Positions 11,445-23,529 are shown, counted from the first letter of the stretch. The stretch is DNA of 64,000 nucleotides from Enoplolaimus lenunculus (GCA_030248215.1 JASANG010004004.1:1-64000), one strand, 5' to 3'. The notes: a model not told the origin generated them from the letters alone. Numbers and translations are program-made.

Positions 11445-12830
11445 ATCTTTCACATTAATTTGGGTACATGGTGTGAAAAATTGCAACCGCCAATGACAAC
11501 TACCATCTGCTAGTTTTCGTTTTATCTTTGAATGACATTTGCTGTTTATCTCCAAAATATTTTGTGCGCGATAACACACATACCGTTTTTAATTTCGAGC
11601 GAGCATTGACACTTGCTGTATTGGAGTCAATAGTACTTGTTCTCGGCACTAATTTAAAATACATGTCCTGATAACAGCTACAAAACAAATACAAGGGAAA
11701 TGATCAGATGTATATTTCTCGAATGGGTTTTCAGTTTTCTCAATAATAAATCTAAAAAGCAGGGCGGTGCCTCGGTTTACCCGCCTCCCAAATCTATGTA
11801 GCTTAGGAATATTTATGCTGTAACCTATATTTGGCCCCTATTCTATGCATTGGCCACCGTTACCAACCTTCTGGAAAAGTGCACTACAGTTGTCCGCCTT
11901 CAAATCAGATGTCTGCAGCAACGTCATATATTCTTAAAATTTCATACTAGCGGTTGTAGCCCTGAGAAAAGTGATACTGGGTACAGGTAGTGGATTGAAA
12001 TTAGTGAGCAATGCCTTAAAAAGACCTTACTGCAGTTTTTCGTTTTTCAAAAAAGCAACTACCGCTGTGTTTGTTTTCCACTGGAACACAATGTGGAATA
12101 TTGAGTGCCGCCATACGTATGTGTTTTAGGCGTACACAGTTGAGGATCTAGAAATTTCCAGAAAACGTAGGCCGCGCCAGATAGTTGAAAGACCTATTGC
12201 GAGAAGACAAAATATTCCTGTTAGGGACGCCTAGCGCGCCAGATAGTGTAAAAACCTATTGCGAGAAGACAAAACATTTCTGTTGAGGACGCCTCAGCCG
12301 GAGTTCTCGTTTGGTGCCGCCACGATACGTTTTAAGTTTCAGACTTTTCAGTTCTGCTGGTGAGAGCATTTTTAAAATTAAATATGAAAGTTTCGGACAC
12401 CCGTCGCCATATTTGTTTTTGTTAACGACTGCTGTCATTAGTTAACGTCAAGTATGTGCAAGCAGGCGTATTAAAAGTATATAGCTTCTGTTGGACTTGT
12501 AGCGCAGAAATGCGAACTCGTTTACATATCTGGATTTTAATTTACGTTTTATACATAAAGTATTTATAAAAAATCGAGGTGCAATTGTCTTGCAGCAATT
12601 CAAAAAAAGCGGGTACTGTAAAGAATAACAACTTTAAGTTTTCAAATGACAGCTACTTTTCTTAAAATGAGCGCAGTTGTCATTGGAAGCATAAACCAGT
12701 GTAAGAGTTTCAAAATTTTAGTAGCACTCTTTGCTATTTTTCCAACAGCAAAAGTAGTTGTCATTGGCTGTTGCATTTTCTACACCATGTGTGTACCCAA
12801 ATTAATGTGGAAGACGCATTATGAATGGAT
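11445..12830. mobile_element. inverted-repeat element, about 1.4 kb
   Basis: 11445-11520 matches the reverse complement of about 12740-12826. Shared cores are CACATTAATTTGGGTAC and CCAATGACAACTAC. Further copies of TAGTTGTCATTGG-like sequence lie inside the right end (near 12680). No transposase is visible, so it is best read as a non-autonomous or foldback element. Confidence 0.6.
12174..12298. repeat. two tandem 61-bp copies
   Basis: CGCGCCAGATAG at 12174 recurs at 12235, followed by CCTATTGCGAGAAGACAAAA in both copies. It is inside the 11.4-12.8 kb inverted-repeat element. Confidence 0.85.
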
Positions 12831-13219
12831 TGTTTATTAACTTGGAAGTATTCTTCAAAAAACCCAATCGAATAAAATGGTTATTTACCAAAAGTCATGC
12901 ATTAACAGAATAAATATCGAATCAAACTTGCAAAATAGCTTGTTGTCAAATAAAACTATACATGTGTCAAATCAGCTCATAGACATCCAAGCTGTTCCAC
13001 ATTTGGCGATCAGTATGAGATTTGAACAACGCAAAGAAACCAATGAAAAGTTTGCTGAATTACGGAATAACCTAAAAGTGCCATTCATGTTAACGACGTT
13101 AATTCTTAAGCTTTCTCAATGCACGAAACTTAGAAGCTACTGTTTGATTCAAAAGACATACCACTTTATGAAGTAAATCCCTTCAATGTTTTTGCGGATG
13201 CAAAGCTTCTTGTTTTGAA

Positions 13220-14275
13220 ATATACTTCCCGTATTGAGAGGTAACTGCATCAAAACGAGCGACCGCCGACACGCTAAACTCGGTAAGCTCCAGGGAGCCC
13301 TCGGACCTCCTACCCCCCCGGAACAACAACAAAACAGTCTAAAATTCCCTTCTCGCTATTCTGGTTACTGTGGAGCTTTAACCGCTAGTTGTCTTCTTTC
13401 ACTTATATCAATAGTACCGCTGCACACCGCTGCACACCTGTCCTGTCAATCACTTCCACAGCGTGAATATCATAAATATTACAGCAACTAATATCACAAT
13501 TTAACATCACAGCAATTGCGAGTATTGTCTAATATATCAACAGCCGCGCACACAGCCGGCATAATAAATGTGCTAAACATTCGACAGTATAAAAATTACC
13601 CTAGCCAAATGGGCTCAAACGAGGAAAACCATGAGTTGTTTCCTGAATCCTTAAATTTACTATTTAAAGTACTGTATGCGTCCTAAGGGACGTGTGTCTA
13701 GAACGAAATCTGCATGATCCAAGTAAGTGTAAATGCCTTTACAAACAATACGACCAGTACAGTGTTGTATTTTTAGGATACTCATAATTTGTGGCGTTTT
13801 GTATTGTATTTGTGTCGGCATCGTAGAACCTGCGTATGCATCCGGTTAGCGTGGCAGGCTGAACGGCCCTTATATATTGTTTTAACCCAATTGCATTTAG
13901 GTTTTATACTTAACATAACCGTCTAGCAATTATAGTTCGCGCCCTGGTGCCTAATTATTATTACTGGGGTTCACAACTCCGGACAAGTATTTCTTTCGGC
14001 AGTCCACGGACCCGACCAAATTTTGTGCTACCGAGAATTTAAATGTGCATTAACTTGATTTTGTTATTCGTGCATTATTTGTCGCATAGCTCATATTATT
14101 TAAAAAACTACCAGATTCCTGGTATTTGTGAACCTGATTAGAAGGCTCTATTAGTTTTGATTGGCAGACTCGAACTATTCAAATCCACAGCTGGATCCTT
14201 GCAATAAATAGACTCACAGAGGCGGAGTTCATATGTTTCTGAGACCACCCGATCCAGAAACCTATCATACTATAT
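13220..14275 (+). repeat. 5' LTR of the gypsy-type fossil (approximate)
   Basis: 13220-13490 aligns with 20980-21240 (GCTCCAGG-AGCCCTCG, GGTTACTGT, CTGTCCTGTCAATCA). 14185-14275 aligns with 21410-21500 (AGGCGGAGTTCAT, GTTTCTGA, ATCCAGAAA). The 5' copy carries about 650 bp not present in the 3' copy. The outer edge is uncertain. Confidence 0.65.
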
Positions 14276-14564
14276 GGTGACCACGAACGAATCATATCCT
14301 TCCATATGACAAGCAATCAAACATATAAATAATAGCTATTGCGATTGTTCAATAATTATCACCTAGTAAAATAATAATGTAATTACTCAACTTTCGTCAT
14401 TAATAATGCCTGAATCAAATCTGGATTGCTAATTTGATGACACTAAGAACAGTACGATTTGTAATAATGACAACGAACCGTCTCGGCCCCCGTTCCCGTA
14501 AACCAGCGCTGGCGCGGCGGCCTCAATTACACCCAAGTCATCCATCGACCCATCGGAACAGACC

Positions 14565-16020
14565 ATGCTGACGATTATTTCCGATATACTCACCCGAATG
14601 CAATCAAACACACAGGGCCGTCTCGATACAATCACAACAAATCAGACGTACGTCCTGGAAGCAGTAATAGCCAGTGACAACGAATCCAAACCACGGATCA
14701 ACAACGTCATCTTGCAGTTGGAACACAACCGCCAACAGTTAGAATCGGCACAACAGCACCTGCAGAGCCAATTCGACCGCTTGGTAGCCGAATGTCGCCA
14801 ACGGTTCCCACAAATCGAAGCAACCCACGGCAACCAAAACAACGACACAACAACGACAACCTGTCAACGAGTGTCGGCCGATATTCATGAAGCCCAACAG
14901 CCAACAACAGCAGTGCAAGGAACAGCCCACTCCCTAGCACAGATCTACCCCTGACTAACCTACCCGATCCGGCAAAGTTGGCGCATAGCTTCCACTTAGC
15001 GGCGGATCGTCAACGGCAACGAGCTGACGTCAGTCAGCCAACACGTCTAACGATTGTAGTGTTGCATACCGTTCAATCACGGCCGTTCTAAATCAAAAAG
15101 TACGACAACACGTACGATTTCGTTCTGTTCATGCGCTTGTTTAACGACGAACTCGAAATGAGCGAAATCAACAATGCCCAAGAAAAACTGCAGATGTTCA
15201 AGCGTCACATTATTAACGCTGTCCGCACATTTTTGGATCGATTGCAATACAAATATCTCAAAGATTCAAAAAAACTATGACTTCTTAGTTCGATAGTTTC
15301 GCGAACGATTCTCTACAACATCAAAGTTCACATATAGTTTGCGCCCATTCAAGCAAATCAAGCAAATCGGGTCCATCTGCAACTATTCCGACAAACTCAA
15401 GGCATTGTTTGACAAACATCATATAGAATACTAGGTCACCCGGAAGTCGCTGAATCCATCCTGTGTGACGGCTTCTGAGAAAACCTCAAACTAGCGTTGC
15501 AGCGATCAATCTGCCATAAGAAGGCAACTCTTTTACTTCTCTGTGCCATCGCGCTACAGTGGCAGAACGCAACTGGACAACATTGAACGAAACCGACCAG
15601 CGAGGCAACCAACCGATCGGCGTCGTTCAAAACAACAATCAACGCAGTCAACAAAACAACAACGGCCGTCCGCAAAACAATAATAGAAACGGTGGCCGGT
15701 ACTATTCAAACAGTCAAAACGGTGGCGGTCAAAGCACCCAAACCAATTCGAGTCAAAACAACGGTGATCAACCGCAGCAAAGCAATCCGAATCAACAGCA
15801 GCAAGATGTCACATGCTATCACTGCAATCAAACCGGGCATTACGTTAGCCGGTGCTCGAATTCCCAAAGCAACCAGCCAGCCGCCATCCAACAACCTCAA
15901 CAACAAACACAGCCGAATCGCACGAACAATCAGCGTCAAAACAACGGCCGAAGCGTAACCCCTACAACGGTGGTCGAAACCACGGCAACAGCGGTGGCAA
16001 TCGACGCAAAAGCAACTTAG
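14565..16020 (+). pseudogene. gag region of the gypsy-type fossil
   Basis: The upstream part (14565-14954) is a glutamine-rich, coiled-coil-like segment. The downstream part (15559-16020) is Asn/Gln-rich and contains the CCHC zinc knuckle CYHCNQTGHYVSRC of a nucleocapsid. It is part of the fossil. Confidence 0.8.
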
Positions 16021-16053
16021 CCAAGCAATAACCGGAAAGCATATACGATAGCT

Positions 16054-16248
16054 GTGGACGCAACAACCAATAATCCCCTCAATACGAACATTTCAGCTCT
16101 GCACAACGTTTCATTCCCCTCACCCCGATGTGACAAAACCAGCGTCGATGTCCGGTCTTCACGGTTATACATCAAAATCAAGAACGACCGCTTCTTTATC
16201 ACGGAACTATTGGACTGTGGGGCAGATGTATCGTTCATGGATTACTAA
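16054..16248 (+). pseudogene. aspartic protease region of the gypsy-type fossil
   Basis: The stretch IKIKNDRFFITELLDCGADVSFM corresponds to the active-site region of retroviral-type proteases and sits directly after the zinc knuckle, as expected. Confidence 0.65.
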
Positions 16249-16726
16249 CTAAACAAACAATATTTGTCACACCTCCCAATTAAAAAGAACTATACTCTAA
16301 TGTGCAATGGATTTGATAATAAGCAGTGTGTCCAAGCCTTGGCACTTTCACTCAATGTATGGCAATCGGCAACGTCAACAAACGCGTCACCATCAATGTC
16401 GTACAACAAATTCAAACTGGTCTGCTACTCGGCAACTATGTCCTGTCCGACTTCGGCATGATCCTCGACTACAATCGCACACAAGTTCTGGTTGTTAACG
16501 AGCCTGTCGAGTTGTGAACAATGCGTCCCACCGTCTAAACAATCAATACGTACCTGCGTAACAAATGAAAATCGGTTCAAAATATCATTCTACCCGAAAG
16601 GGCAAGCCTGCGCGATTGCCGCATCACAGAAGATGAGAAAGAACTGCTCGCATCACTGTTGGCCAATTCAACAACGAATGCTACGTCAGGCCTTCACAAA
16701 AAGAGATCGCCAAAAACGTTCAAAAA

Positions 16727-16972
16727 ATGTTGCACGACGGCCTGATTCAACATTCTTCAAGTCCATGGGCGTCTCCCGTCATCCTCACAAAGAAAAAGCA
16801 CGGGACGCGCCGCTTTTGTGTTGACTATCGCCGTCTCAACAACGTTACAAAGAAAGATCGTTTCCCGCTGGCACGCATCGACGAAACACTCGACGCGTTG
16901 CTAAGCGCCAAAATTTTTCTACTCTCGACTTGCAGTCCGGCTATTGGCGACTCGAGATGGCGCATGAGCTAA
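16727..16972 (+). pseudogene. reverse transcriptase region of the gypsy-type fossil
   Basis: SSPWASPVILTKKK, then RFCVDYRRLNNVT and FPLARIDETLDAL, is the classic N-terminal block of gypsy-type reverse transcriptases (SPWASPVVLV-KKDG, R-CVDYR-LN, PLP-ID-L). Much of the palm domain is missing from the copy. Confidence 0.9.
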
Positions 16973-17009
16973 CCCATGGAACCAAAACAGGTGTCTCCAT
17001 TAAGCAACG

Positions 17010-17276
17010 ATGGACTTCAGAGCATCAAAACCGCTCCGGGAACTCAAAAAACATTTTACTTCGCCCTCTTTGCTCGCTAATCCGGACCCCACTAGGCCGG
17101 GTTTTGTATTAGCACAGTTAGATCTTGATGGCAAGGAGCGAGTTGCACATTACGGCAGCAGAAACCTGAATGACGCTGAAACTAGGTATGTTGTCGCAGA
17201 AAAAGAATGTCTCGCCGTGGTAAAAGCATTCATGACCTTCAAACCCTATCCTTCGGAATATTTTACAACGTCGTAA
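17010..17276 (+). pseudogene. RNase H region of the gypsy-type fossil
   Basis: FVLAQLDLDGKERVAHYGSR followed by ETRYVVAEKECLAVVKA is the gypsy-type RNase H signature (YxSRxL, Y---EKE-LA-V-A). It follows the reverse transcriptase closely. Confidence 0.85.
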
Positions 17277-17949
17277 CGGACCATTCCCCCTCACGCAATT
17301 ATTAAGCAAAACAAGCCCCACTGATAGCATACCTACACCCAGACTCATGCGATTTGTGTTAAAGTTGCAAGAATTTAACTTTAAAACGTTATATATAAAT
17401 CTGCCCGTAAGCATAATAATGCTGACGCAATGTCGCGCCCACCAATTCTAGACACCGCTGACCCGCAGACGGCGCACCATAGAGCTGCCCCGGGCTGTAA
17501 TTCCGTATGTACTTCAAATTATGTGACTTAACGAGAGCAAAATATTCTCGTACTATGTGCGACTATGACTTTGCGGAAACTGGGTCGACTTGTGCGAACA
17601 ATCGAGTTACTGGTAAAATCTTGGCACTACGTAGACGCCGCCCTCAAAATAACTGGGGGACCACCGGGTCCAAGAGAAAATTCGGGAGACTATCTCCAAC
17701 CCTTCTCAGTAAAATTCCGGAAAAACCACCGAAAATGACAAATTCCCCGGCTCAGAACTTGGGTGCGCCACAGATTAACACCCCACATATGTCGAAAATT
17801 TCTCCATCGAAACCCTGTGGAAAGCGGAGTATGTCCGCCGGGCCCAACAAGAGGACTTCCTCGTTGGTTTTCTTTGGTACTATCTTAAAAACCATGAATT
17901 CCCGAGGCTCGCGTCGACGAAGAAACAAACGTTCAGTTGGATAATTAAG

Positions 17950-18500
17950 AATGAAGGAAAATACGTACATCATGAGGATATTGTGTACAGTGTACGCCGT
18001 CGTTCGAAACCTTGGCAAGGGGAACGTTATGAACTTCAATTAGTTGTTCCGGCGCAATTTCGCAACCTCCTAATAGAGCAATACCATACTTAAAAATATG
18101 GAGAACACCTTGTTTTGATCGAGTCATTGCAAAAATTACACGCAAATTTATCTGGTCAACTGTATATAAAGATCTCATGGAATTCATCGACAAATGCATT
18201 CCCTGTTTTCTTTTTAAACAAGGACCTAACCGGCGCGAGCCCCTACACACCGTAACGGCCGTCGCGCCTTTCCACATGTTGAGTGTTGACATTTTGGGTC
18301 CCCTGGACATCTCCAATCACGGCAATAAATGAATCGTTTGTTTCGTTGATTATTTCACTAAATTGCCGAAAGCGTAGGCCACCAGCGACCAAACGGTAGA
18401 AACGACGGTAAAATTAGTAACCGCCGAAATTGTCCCTCGCCACAGGGTTCCCAAAATTTTTTATTCGACCAAGGTCCTGCTCCTATATCTCAATTATTCC
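17950..18500 (+). pseudogene. integrase region of the gypsy-type fossil
   Basis: A VVPAQFRNLLIEQYH stretch matches the segment before the HHCC zinc-binding region of integrases. Downstream, LSVDILGPLDISNHGNK and VCFVDYFTKLPKA match the start of the catalytic core. Further coding debris continues to about 18970. Confidence 0.8.
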
Positions 18501-19517
18501 GTAACGAGTAGCGCGCTTTAGATATTAGAGCTTGGCATAACGTCGTATATTAACACAAGGCTAAGGGACTAGTTGAAAGGTGGATATGAACCTTGCAGGG
18601 CTTGCTAAACCCTTAGTCGAGCTCGAGCTTAAAAATTGGTATCTAGCCTTAAACGCCGTGCTTTTGCGCACCGCACCGCAGTACACGCTTATACGGGCCT
18701 TTTTCTTAATGCACGGCGTGATCCCGATCTCCCAGGCGAAAACAGTCTATATGACGTTGCAAAGGCAATTTATACTAGTACGTATACTAAGGAACTCATG
18801 GACGCTTTATCTGGTGCCTGGGAAGCAGCTGTGCGCCATATCAAAATGTCCCAAGCAAAATATAAGGAGTGCTTCGACCGCCGCGCTCATGTCTGTAACT
18901 TTCAATTATTTATGGGTCATCCACGTTATAATGCGCTTGCTAAGTTAAAAATTTGTCCAATCACCCGGTAGAGATCTGTATACAAATTGAAGCTGCAACT
19001 AGCGTGTAGGTACAATTTTATGCGGTACGTAGACACTATTAATTGTCCCAACAATGTCCGATGGGAGTCGGGACAAAAGGTAAAAAATTAAGCATTATAA
19101 ATAAGTGTATATGTGTGTTTGTGCTGTTGTTATGTATGTTTGCGATGCTATATGAACACAGTGCAATATGTCTTTACGTCTTCGTTAGAGATTACCGGAC
19201 ATTATAGTGGTCTCGTAATAGAGTGTGTTAAAACGATGTCGGGTCTTACTAAGACCTAGACATTTTTTTTCAGTAGCGCGTGCAGTATAACGTGAATGTT
19301 CCATTTTATAGAGTATTCAAAGTTAAGGGCACTAAGCTCAAACTTCTTAGGCTAAACGCAACGCACAAACCCACTAAGTGGTATGATCGCTCAGAAGTTA
19401 AACATTTTGCCACATATTCTAATTACGAGAAAAAGCTCCGAGCCCGCGATTATAATACTAATGAGCTCGACCACGAATTAGGTGTCTGCAAGAGTTTGTA
19501 CAGCGTGGACGTAGCTA

Positions 19518-19709
19518 GTGAGGTATGTATCAGCTGGAGAGTGTGACTTATGTCTTCGTTGGTATCACTTTTATTGCGTTAATCTTGATTCGGAACTCGA
19601 AGACACAGTCTGGTACTGCCCTGTGTGCTCAACAAAGAGATCAACAACAGAACGTTACTTAGAACCAACAACGTCTGAACAACTAAATCAGCAACATCGA
19701 ATTAAGTGA
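19518..19709 (+). pseudogene. PHD-finger-like C-terminal module of the fossil
   Basis: CDLCLRWYHFYCVNLD followed by VWYCPVC has the Cys/His spacing and the aromatic residue of the second half of a PHD finger (C-x2-C, W-YH--CV, W-CP-C). It sits after a C-terminal integrase-like segment (19280-19500) and before the 3' terminal region, so it belongs to the element rather than to a host gene. PHD fingers read histone tails. A targeting role here would be inference. Confidence 0.55.
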
Positions 19710-19837
19710 CGTTAGTATCCGTTACAACCAATATTTATTCGTCTCAATCTACTACTTTGTACTTTTTTCAACAACGATCAATTTTATCAAAAGCTTTATC
19801 TTCGTAAAATTTCGCTTGTAAATACTGTCATCAGAAT

Positions 19838-20059
19838 TTGTTGGTCCAACAGCACTCATTTTTCCCAGCAGTTCCGCCGCGAGAACAACGACGTCAACAC
19901 AAGGCCGCACGCCAAGGACAAACACAAGCTACACAACAACAACAACAACAACGACGACGACGACGACGACGCGTGACGTCTGCTAGGCGACGCAGCCCGT
20001 CTCAACAGCAATCGCGACGCCAACAAGCACAACTAGGCCAACAGCAACAACCAGCATAA
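19838..20059 (+). repeat. CAA/CGA-rich low-complexity stretch
   Basis: Runs of CAACAACAA followed by CGACGACGA (19930-19970) would code for Gln and Arg tracts. It lies inside the 3' untranslated part of the gypsy-type fossil. Confidence 0.8.
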
Positions 20060-20684
20060 CAACGCGGCCTTCCCAGGCGCCTCCCGCGCCAGGAGGACCG
20101 CGAACCGCTACGTCCACCGGTTCATCAACGCCTTGGCAATAACCCACAACGCAGATAAACTATTAACTGACGTTCGCTTTCCTAGTTGTGTTACATTATT
20201 TTGTTCAATACGTACTTTCGTCTACTTTTCTTAATTATTTACTGTCAATTATGCACGATTCCATGCATACTTCGTTATATTAATGTTCAATTGCGTGTTA
20301 TTTTTTTATTTTCATCTATTCTATGATCTCGCCACAACTACATATTTGTTATTGACTTCACTCGTTCAATGATTCGCAAAAGCTATTGATTCCCAATTGC
20401 TTCCCATTCGTTTCAACAGCATATTTTATGTTTCAGCCGTTATTACTTGCTACAACAGCTCTTGATTCGATTCAACTACTATACTACTCGCTATTACGTT
20501 AATTATTTTGCGTGTCTGTGACTGCATTCCAAGAGAACTTTACTTGCAATGCAATTATTTGGCTGTTAACAACTTTTCGTTTACTAGTTCCAAAGTCATT
20601 TTCGTTATTATTCATCGTACGTATACCCCAACTACTCGCTTAGCCGTCCCGGACAACGTAAAGAACAGGGGCGGAACAGTATTA

Positions 20685-21500
20685 TAACCATATACGTAAG
20701 CCTAAGCCTAAGCCTAAGCGTAAGAATGAGCATATTTGTCGGCCAAAGACTAAGCCTAAGCCAAGCAAAAAATTTAGTCTAAAGCTTAAACTTACTCTAT
20801 TGTAGTCCCACAGAAACACGTTCCGCCCCGGATCCTTACAAGAACCGCCGTCCCTAACCCAACTCATTACTTACGCCATTGTTTCAACCTAAAAACGGTG
20901 TTTTTGCGTGCTCCAAAACATCAGCGCGCCTTCTTATATTCCGCGTTCTGCGACAAGGGTCGTCGCACGCTAAGCCAGGGGTTGTCGTATATTCCCCGGT
21001 GCCCCGACGCCGAGGAATATCTGCCAGCGCGCTAAACCCGCCCCTCAAACTCCAGGAAGCCCTCGAGTCTCCTACCTCTCTAACAGTAACAAAAACAGTA
21101 TGAAAACCCATTTCCGCAATTGTGGTTACTGTAGCGTTTTAAGCGCTGGCTCTTCTTTCACTAATACAACAGTACTGCTGCGCACCTGTCCTGTCAATCA
21201 TTATCACGGATCATCCACGCAATACTGTCTATGCTACTGTAAAAAGTTGTCCACAGACCTGGTTTTAAGGGTTGGACAAAATGACGATGTTCTTAAGCAA
21301 TCAAAGCTTAACAGAAGGTGTAATTACTTAGTGGGTTTTGCCAGCAGGTCCTTCGAAGGGACTAAAAGGACAATGTAGGCACTGTCTGGACACAGTGTCT
21401 GCACAGCCGGCTCCCCTGCAATTAATAGGCTCATACTGGCGGAGTTCATGCTCATGCGTTTCTGACACCTTCCCATCCAGAAAACCATCATCCTGTACTA
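20685..21500 (+). repeat. 3' LTR of the gypsy-type fossil (approximate)
   Basis: A purine-rich stretch (AAAGAACAGGGGCGG near 20660) precedes this block, as a polypurine tract would. The block matches the 5' terminal region in two separate parts. The exact left edge cannot be fixed because the outer parts no longer align. Confidence 0.55.
20694..20722. repeat. short TTAGGC-like hexamer run
   Basis: About four copies of TAAGCC in a row (the reverse complement is a (TTAGGC)n register), with scattered single copies at 20742-20765. TTAGGC is the nematode telomere unit, but this run is short and lies inside the terminal repeat of a retroelement. Confidence 0.7.
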
Positions 21501-21559
21501 GGTAAATGTTTGCAAAAGGAACAAAGCTATTTTCTGGGCGGCATCGTTCATTCTGTTTG

Positions 21560-21640
21560 CGGAAAAAGTATTTCGAGGGTTTACGTGAAAATTCTTCGAA
21601 AAGTTCGCTTAAATTTATCTTGGAATCTGCAAACACATCA
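21560..21640 (-). pseudogene. gag N-terminal fragment (retroelement fossil)
   Basis: The minus strand reads DSKINLSELFEEFS, matching DPRINLRALFEELS at the start of the gag fossil at 10.5-11.1 kb. Only this short piece is recognisable, directly beside the 3' end of the gypsy-type fossil. Confidence 0.5.
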
Positions 21641-21699
21641 GTTACAAACTTTATTGTTTTTCTGCCCGTTTGGTTCTTTTGAGTTGTTCATCTCATTCT

Positions 21700-22760
21700 G
21701 ATCGCCAAATGTGGAACAGCTTCTATGGCTGTAAAAGCTGATTTCGCACAGTTTATGATTTTTTATTTGTACAACAAGCTATTTTGCCGAATTTGATTCG
21801 ATTCGTTTATGGCTCACTTATACTAAATATCTGTTATGCTTCCAACCAAGCAGCACTTATTTTTATTAAAGAATTAATTAAAAAAGGTTGTCAATTAACA
21901 TTCGACGACAAGAATTTCATATAGCGCGCTCAAGTTATTAAAAAGTAGCCACATCACGATTAATTTCCTAAAATTCACTACAAATTCTGTTCAAATTTTC
22001 TGGTTTGTTCTCAAAATAATTAGTACAATTGTAGTTGTAAAGTTCCCATACAAGCCTACAATAACTATCAGTAGCTACAGTTAGCAAGACACCAGATGCC
22101 AAGAGTAGTCAAAGCAAACTGCGGGCCGTTGCCGACCTAAGTCTTAGTCAACCACAAACAATAAAAACAATAAAAGTTAAAATTCATTCAACTAAACGAA
22201 GTCAGTTCTTCCGAGCACCTTTTTATAGGCTCTTTTTGTCCTTGATTCTGGTTGAGAAATGGGCTAATTATCGTAGCCTAAAATTTTAAATATTACGAAT
22301 TTGCGCTATATTTAAAATTTTAAAGCAATTTTGTGTCGATAAAAGCGAAACTTTACGCTTGAATAACTTTTTGGCAGTTTACGCCAACCAACAGAATTAA
22401 TTTGGCCAATTCTTACGAAAATTTTAGTAAGGTTATAAAATTTAAACTTATTTTTGTGGTATGCGGTTCTTAATGAGCTTGTTTACATCGATTTTAGCAC
22501 AATTTATACTTTTTGTGCTTTTGTCAGCATAAATTCCTCTTTACTTTAATTCGCAAAATACCATTCAATTTTTGACGTTTTTTAAACAAAATTTACAAAA
22601 TTTACAAAATTTGCCGCCTCACCTTTCACGGGCAAATTTCAAAAGCAAGTTAAACTCGCTACATCAATCTGTGTCGCACCCGTTGCCTCCAAGCTGATTG
22701 ATTGTATCAAGAACATTTTTGTCAAAAACACTTTCGTTTTTGACCTTCAAAATTAAAGGA
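21700..22760. other. no gene seen
   Basis: AT-rich sequence without a convincing open frame or transposon end. Confidence 0.4.
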
Positions 22761-22764
22761 AGAG

Positions 22765-22861
22765 TAAAGTGTGAACATCACACTTTATACTTTCAAGAGT
22801 AATTTACTTCTACTAAGGTTTTTTAAAACTTTCAAGTGCAAGTGCTCATCACTTGCACTTG
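22765..22861. repeat. two perfect short hairpins
   Basis: TAAAGTGTG (22765-22773), loop AACAT, CACACTTTA (22779-22787). Then CAAGTGCAAGTG (22833-22844), loop CTCAT, CACTTGCACTTG (22850-22861). Stems of 9 and 12 bp are perfect, and both loops are 5 nt ending in CAT. Confidence 0.85.
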
Positions 22862-22934
22862 ATTATTACATCAAGGTTGTTTTTGTTTTAAAGCTTTGTT
22901 TTAAGTTTTTTGTTTTTTGACAGAGTGTAATTGA

Positions 22935-23110
22935 ACTCGGGTCGGGAGGGTTCCCCCCAACCATGTTGCTCAAGAGTGAACGGTGTTCTCCGCGAGGGTA
23001 AAACCCAGGTCTGAAATCAGACCCGGCTAGGTACGGTAACTGTATGACGAACGCTCTGCAGTCGCTTTAACTGTAAGTACTTTCGGGGCTGGCAATGGCT
23101 GACGACAGGT
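22935..23110. other. GC-rich island, possible structured RNA
   Basis: A sharply GC-rich 175-bp segment in AT-rich flanks contains potential stems, including GGTCTGAAATCAGACC. No open frame covers it. I could not match it with confidence to a tRNA, rRNA or spliceosomal RNA. It could be an organelle-derived insert, a transposon end or a non-coding RNA. Confidence 0.3.
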
Positions 23111-23319
23111 GTAGATCTATCAAAATCTCTTGAGTAACTCTAAATTTGAAATTAACTTTTTTGATCTGTTGGGCGTCTTAGTTATTTTGTCCTTCAATCA
23201 AACTCTGTTGCTTTCTGTTCCGTAACATATCCATTCTATTCTAATTCGATTGGTTTATTCGAAGAATACTTTCAAGTTATAAGAAACAATCCATTTATAA
23301 AACAAATAGTGTTTGAGCA

Positions 23320-23520
23320 TTGAAAGTCAATTCGTGAACAGTACCGTCGCAATTATTATTGCAGCTTCTGCAGTGAGTCACAGCAACCAAATAAAAGTAA
23401 AAATAATTGTGAAAAACTTACACCAGTATTTTAAAATCCAAATTCAATTTTATTATAAAAATTTTAAATCTTTCTTTTTAAAAATTTTTAAATTTTCTTT
23501 AACAAACATAAACATATAGA
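23320..23520 (+). repeat. dispersed repeat, inverted partner at 11.20-11.42 kb
   Basis: It aligns over about 200 bp with the reverse complement of 11200-11415. The open frame over it reflects the repeat and shows no domain. Confidence 0.65.
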
Positions 23521-23529
23521 GCCGTCATG

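Larger units (their letters stand above)
13220..21500 (+). mobile_element. Ty3/gypsy-type LTR retrotransposon fossil
   Basis: Two related terminal regions flank, in order, gag with a zinc knuckle, protease, reverse transcriptase, RNase H and integrase remnants, then a PHD-like finger and a CAA/CGA-rich stretch. The pol order with integrase after RNase H is the Ty3/gypsy order. No envelope gene is seen. The terminal repeats are strongly diverged from each other, so the insertion is old. It is broken a dozen times or more and is not active. Confidence 0.85.

Noticed and set aside
12877-13176. 99-residue open frame before the gypsy-type fossil
   Set aside because: No domain, no splice context and no repeat-family match. 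Left unassigned.
14429-15939. Minus-strand frames opposite gag
   Set aside because: These are shadows of the plus-strand Gln/Asn-rich coding sequence with no domains.
22960-23080. Possible mitochondrial large-subunit rRNA insert (GGTCTGAAATCAGACC resembling the conserved GGTCTGAACTCAGAT stretch)
   Set aside because: The similarity fades outside about 16 bp and cannot be judged without the host organelle genome.
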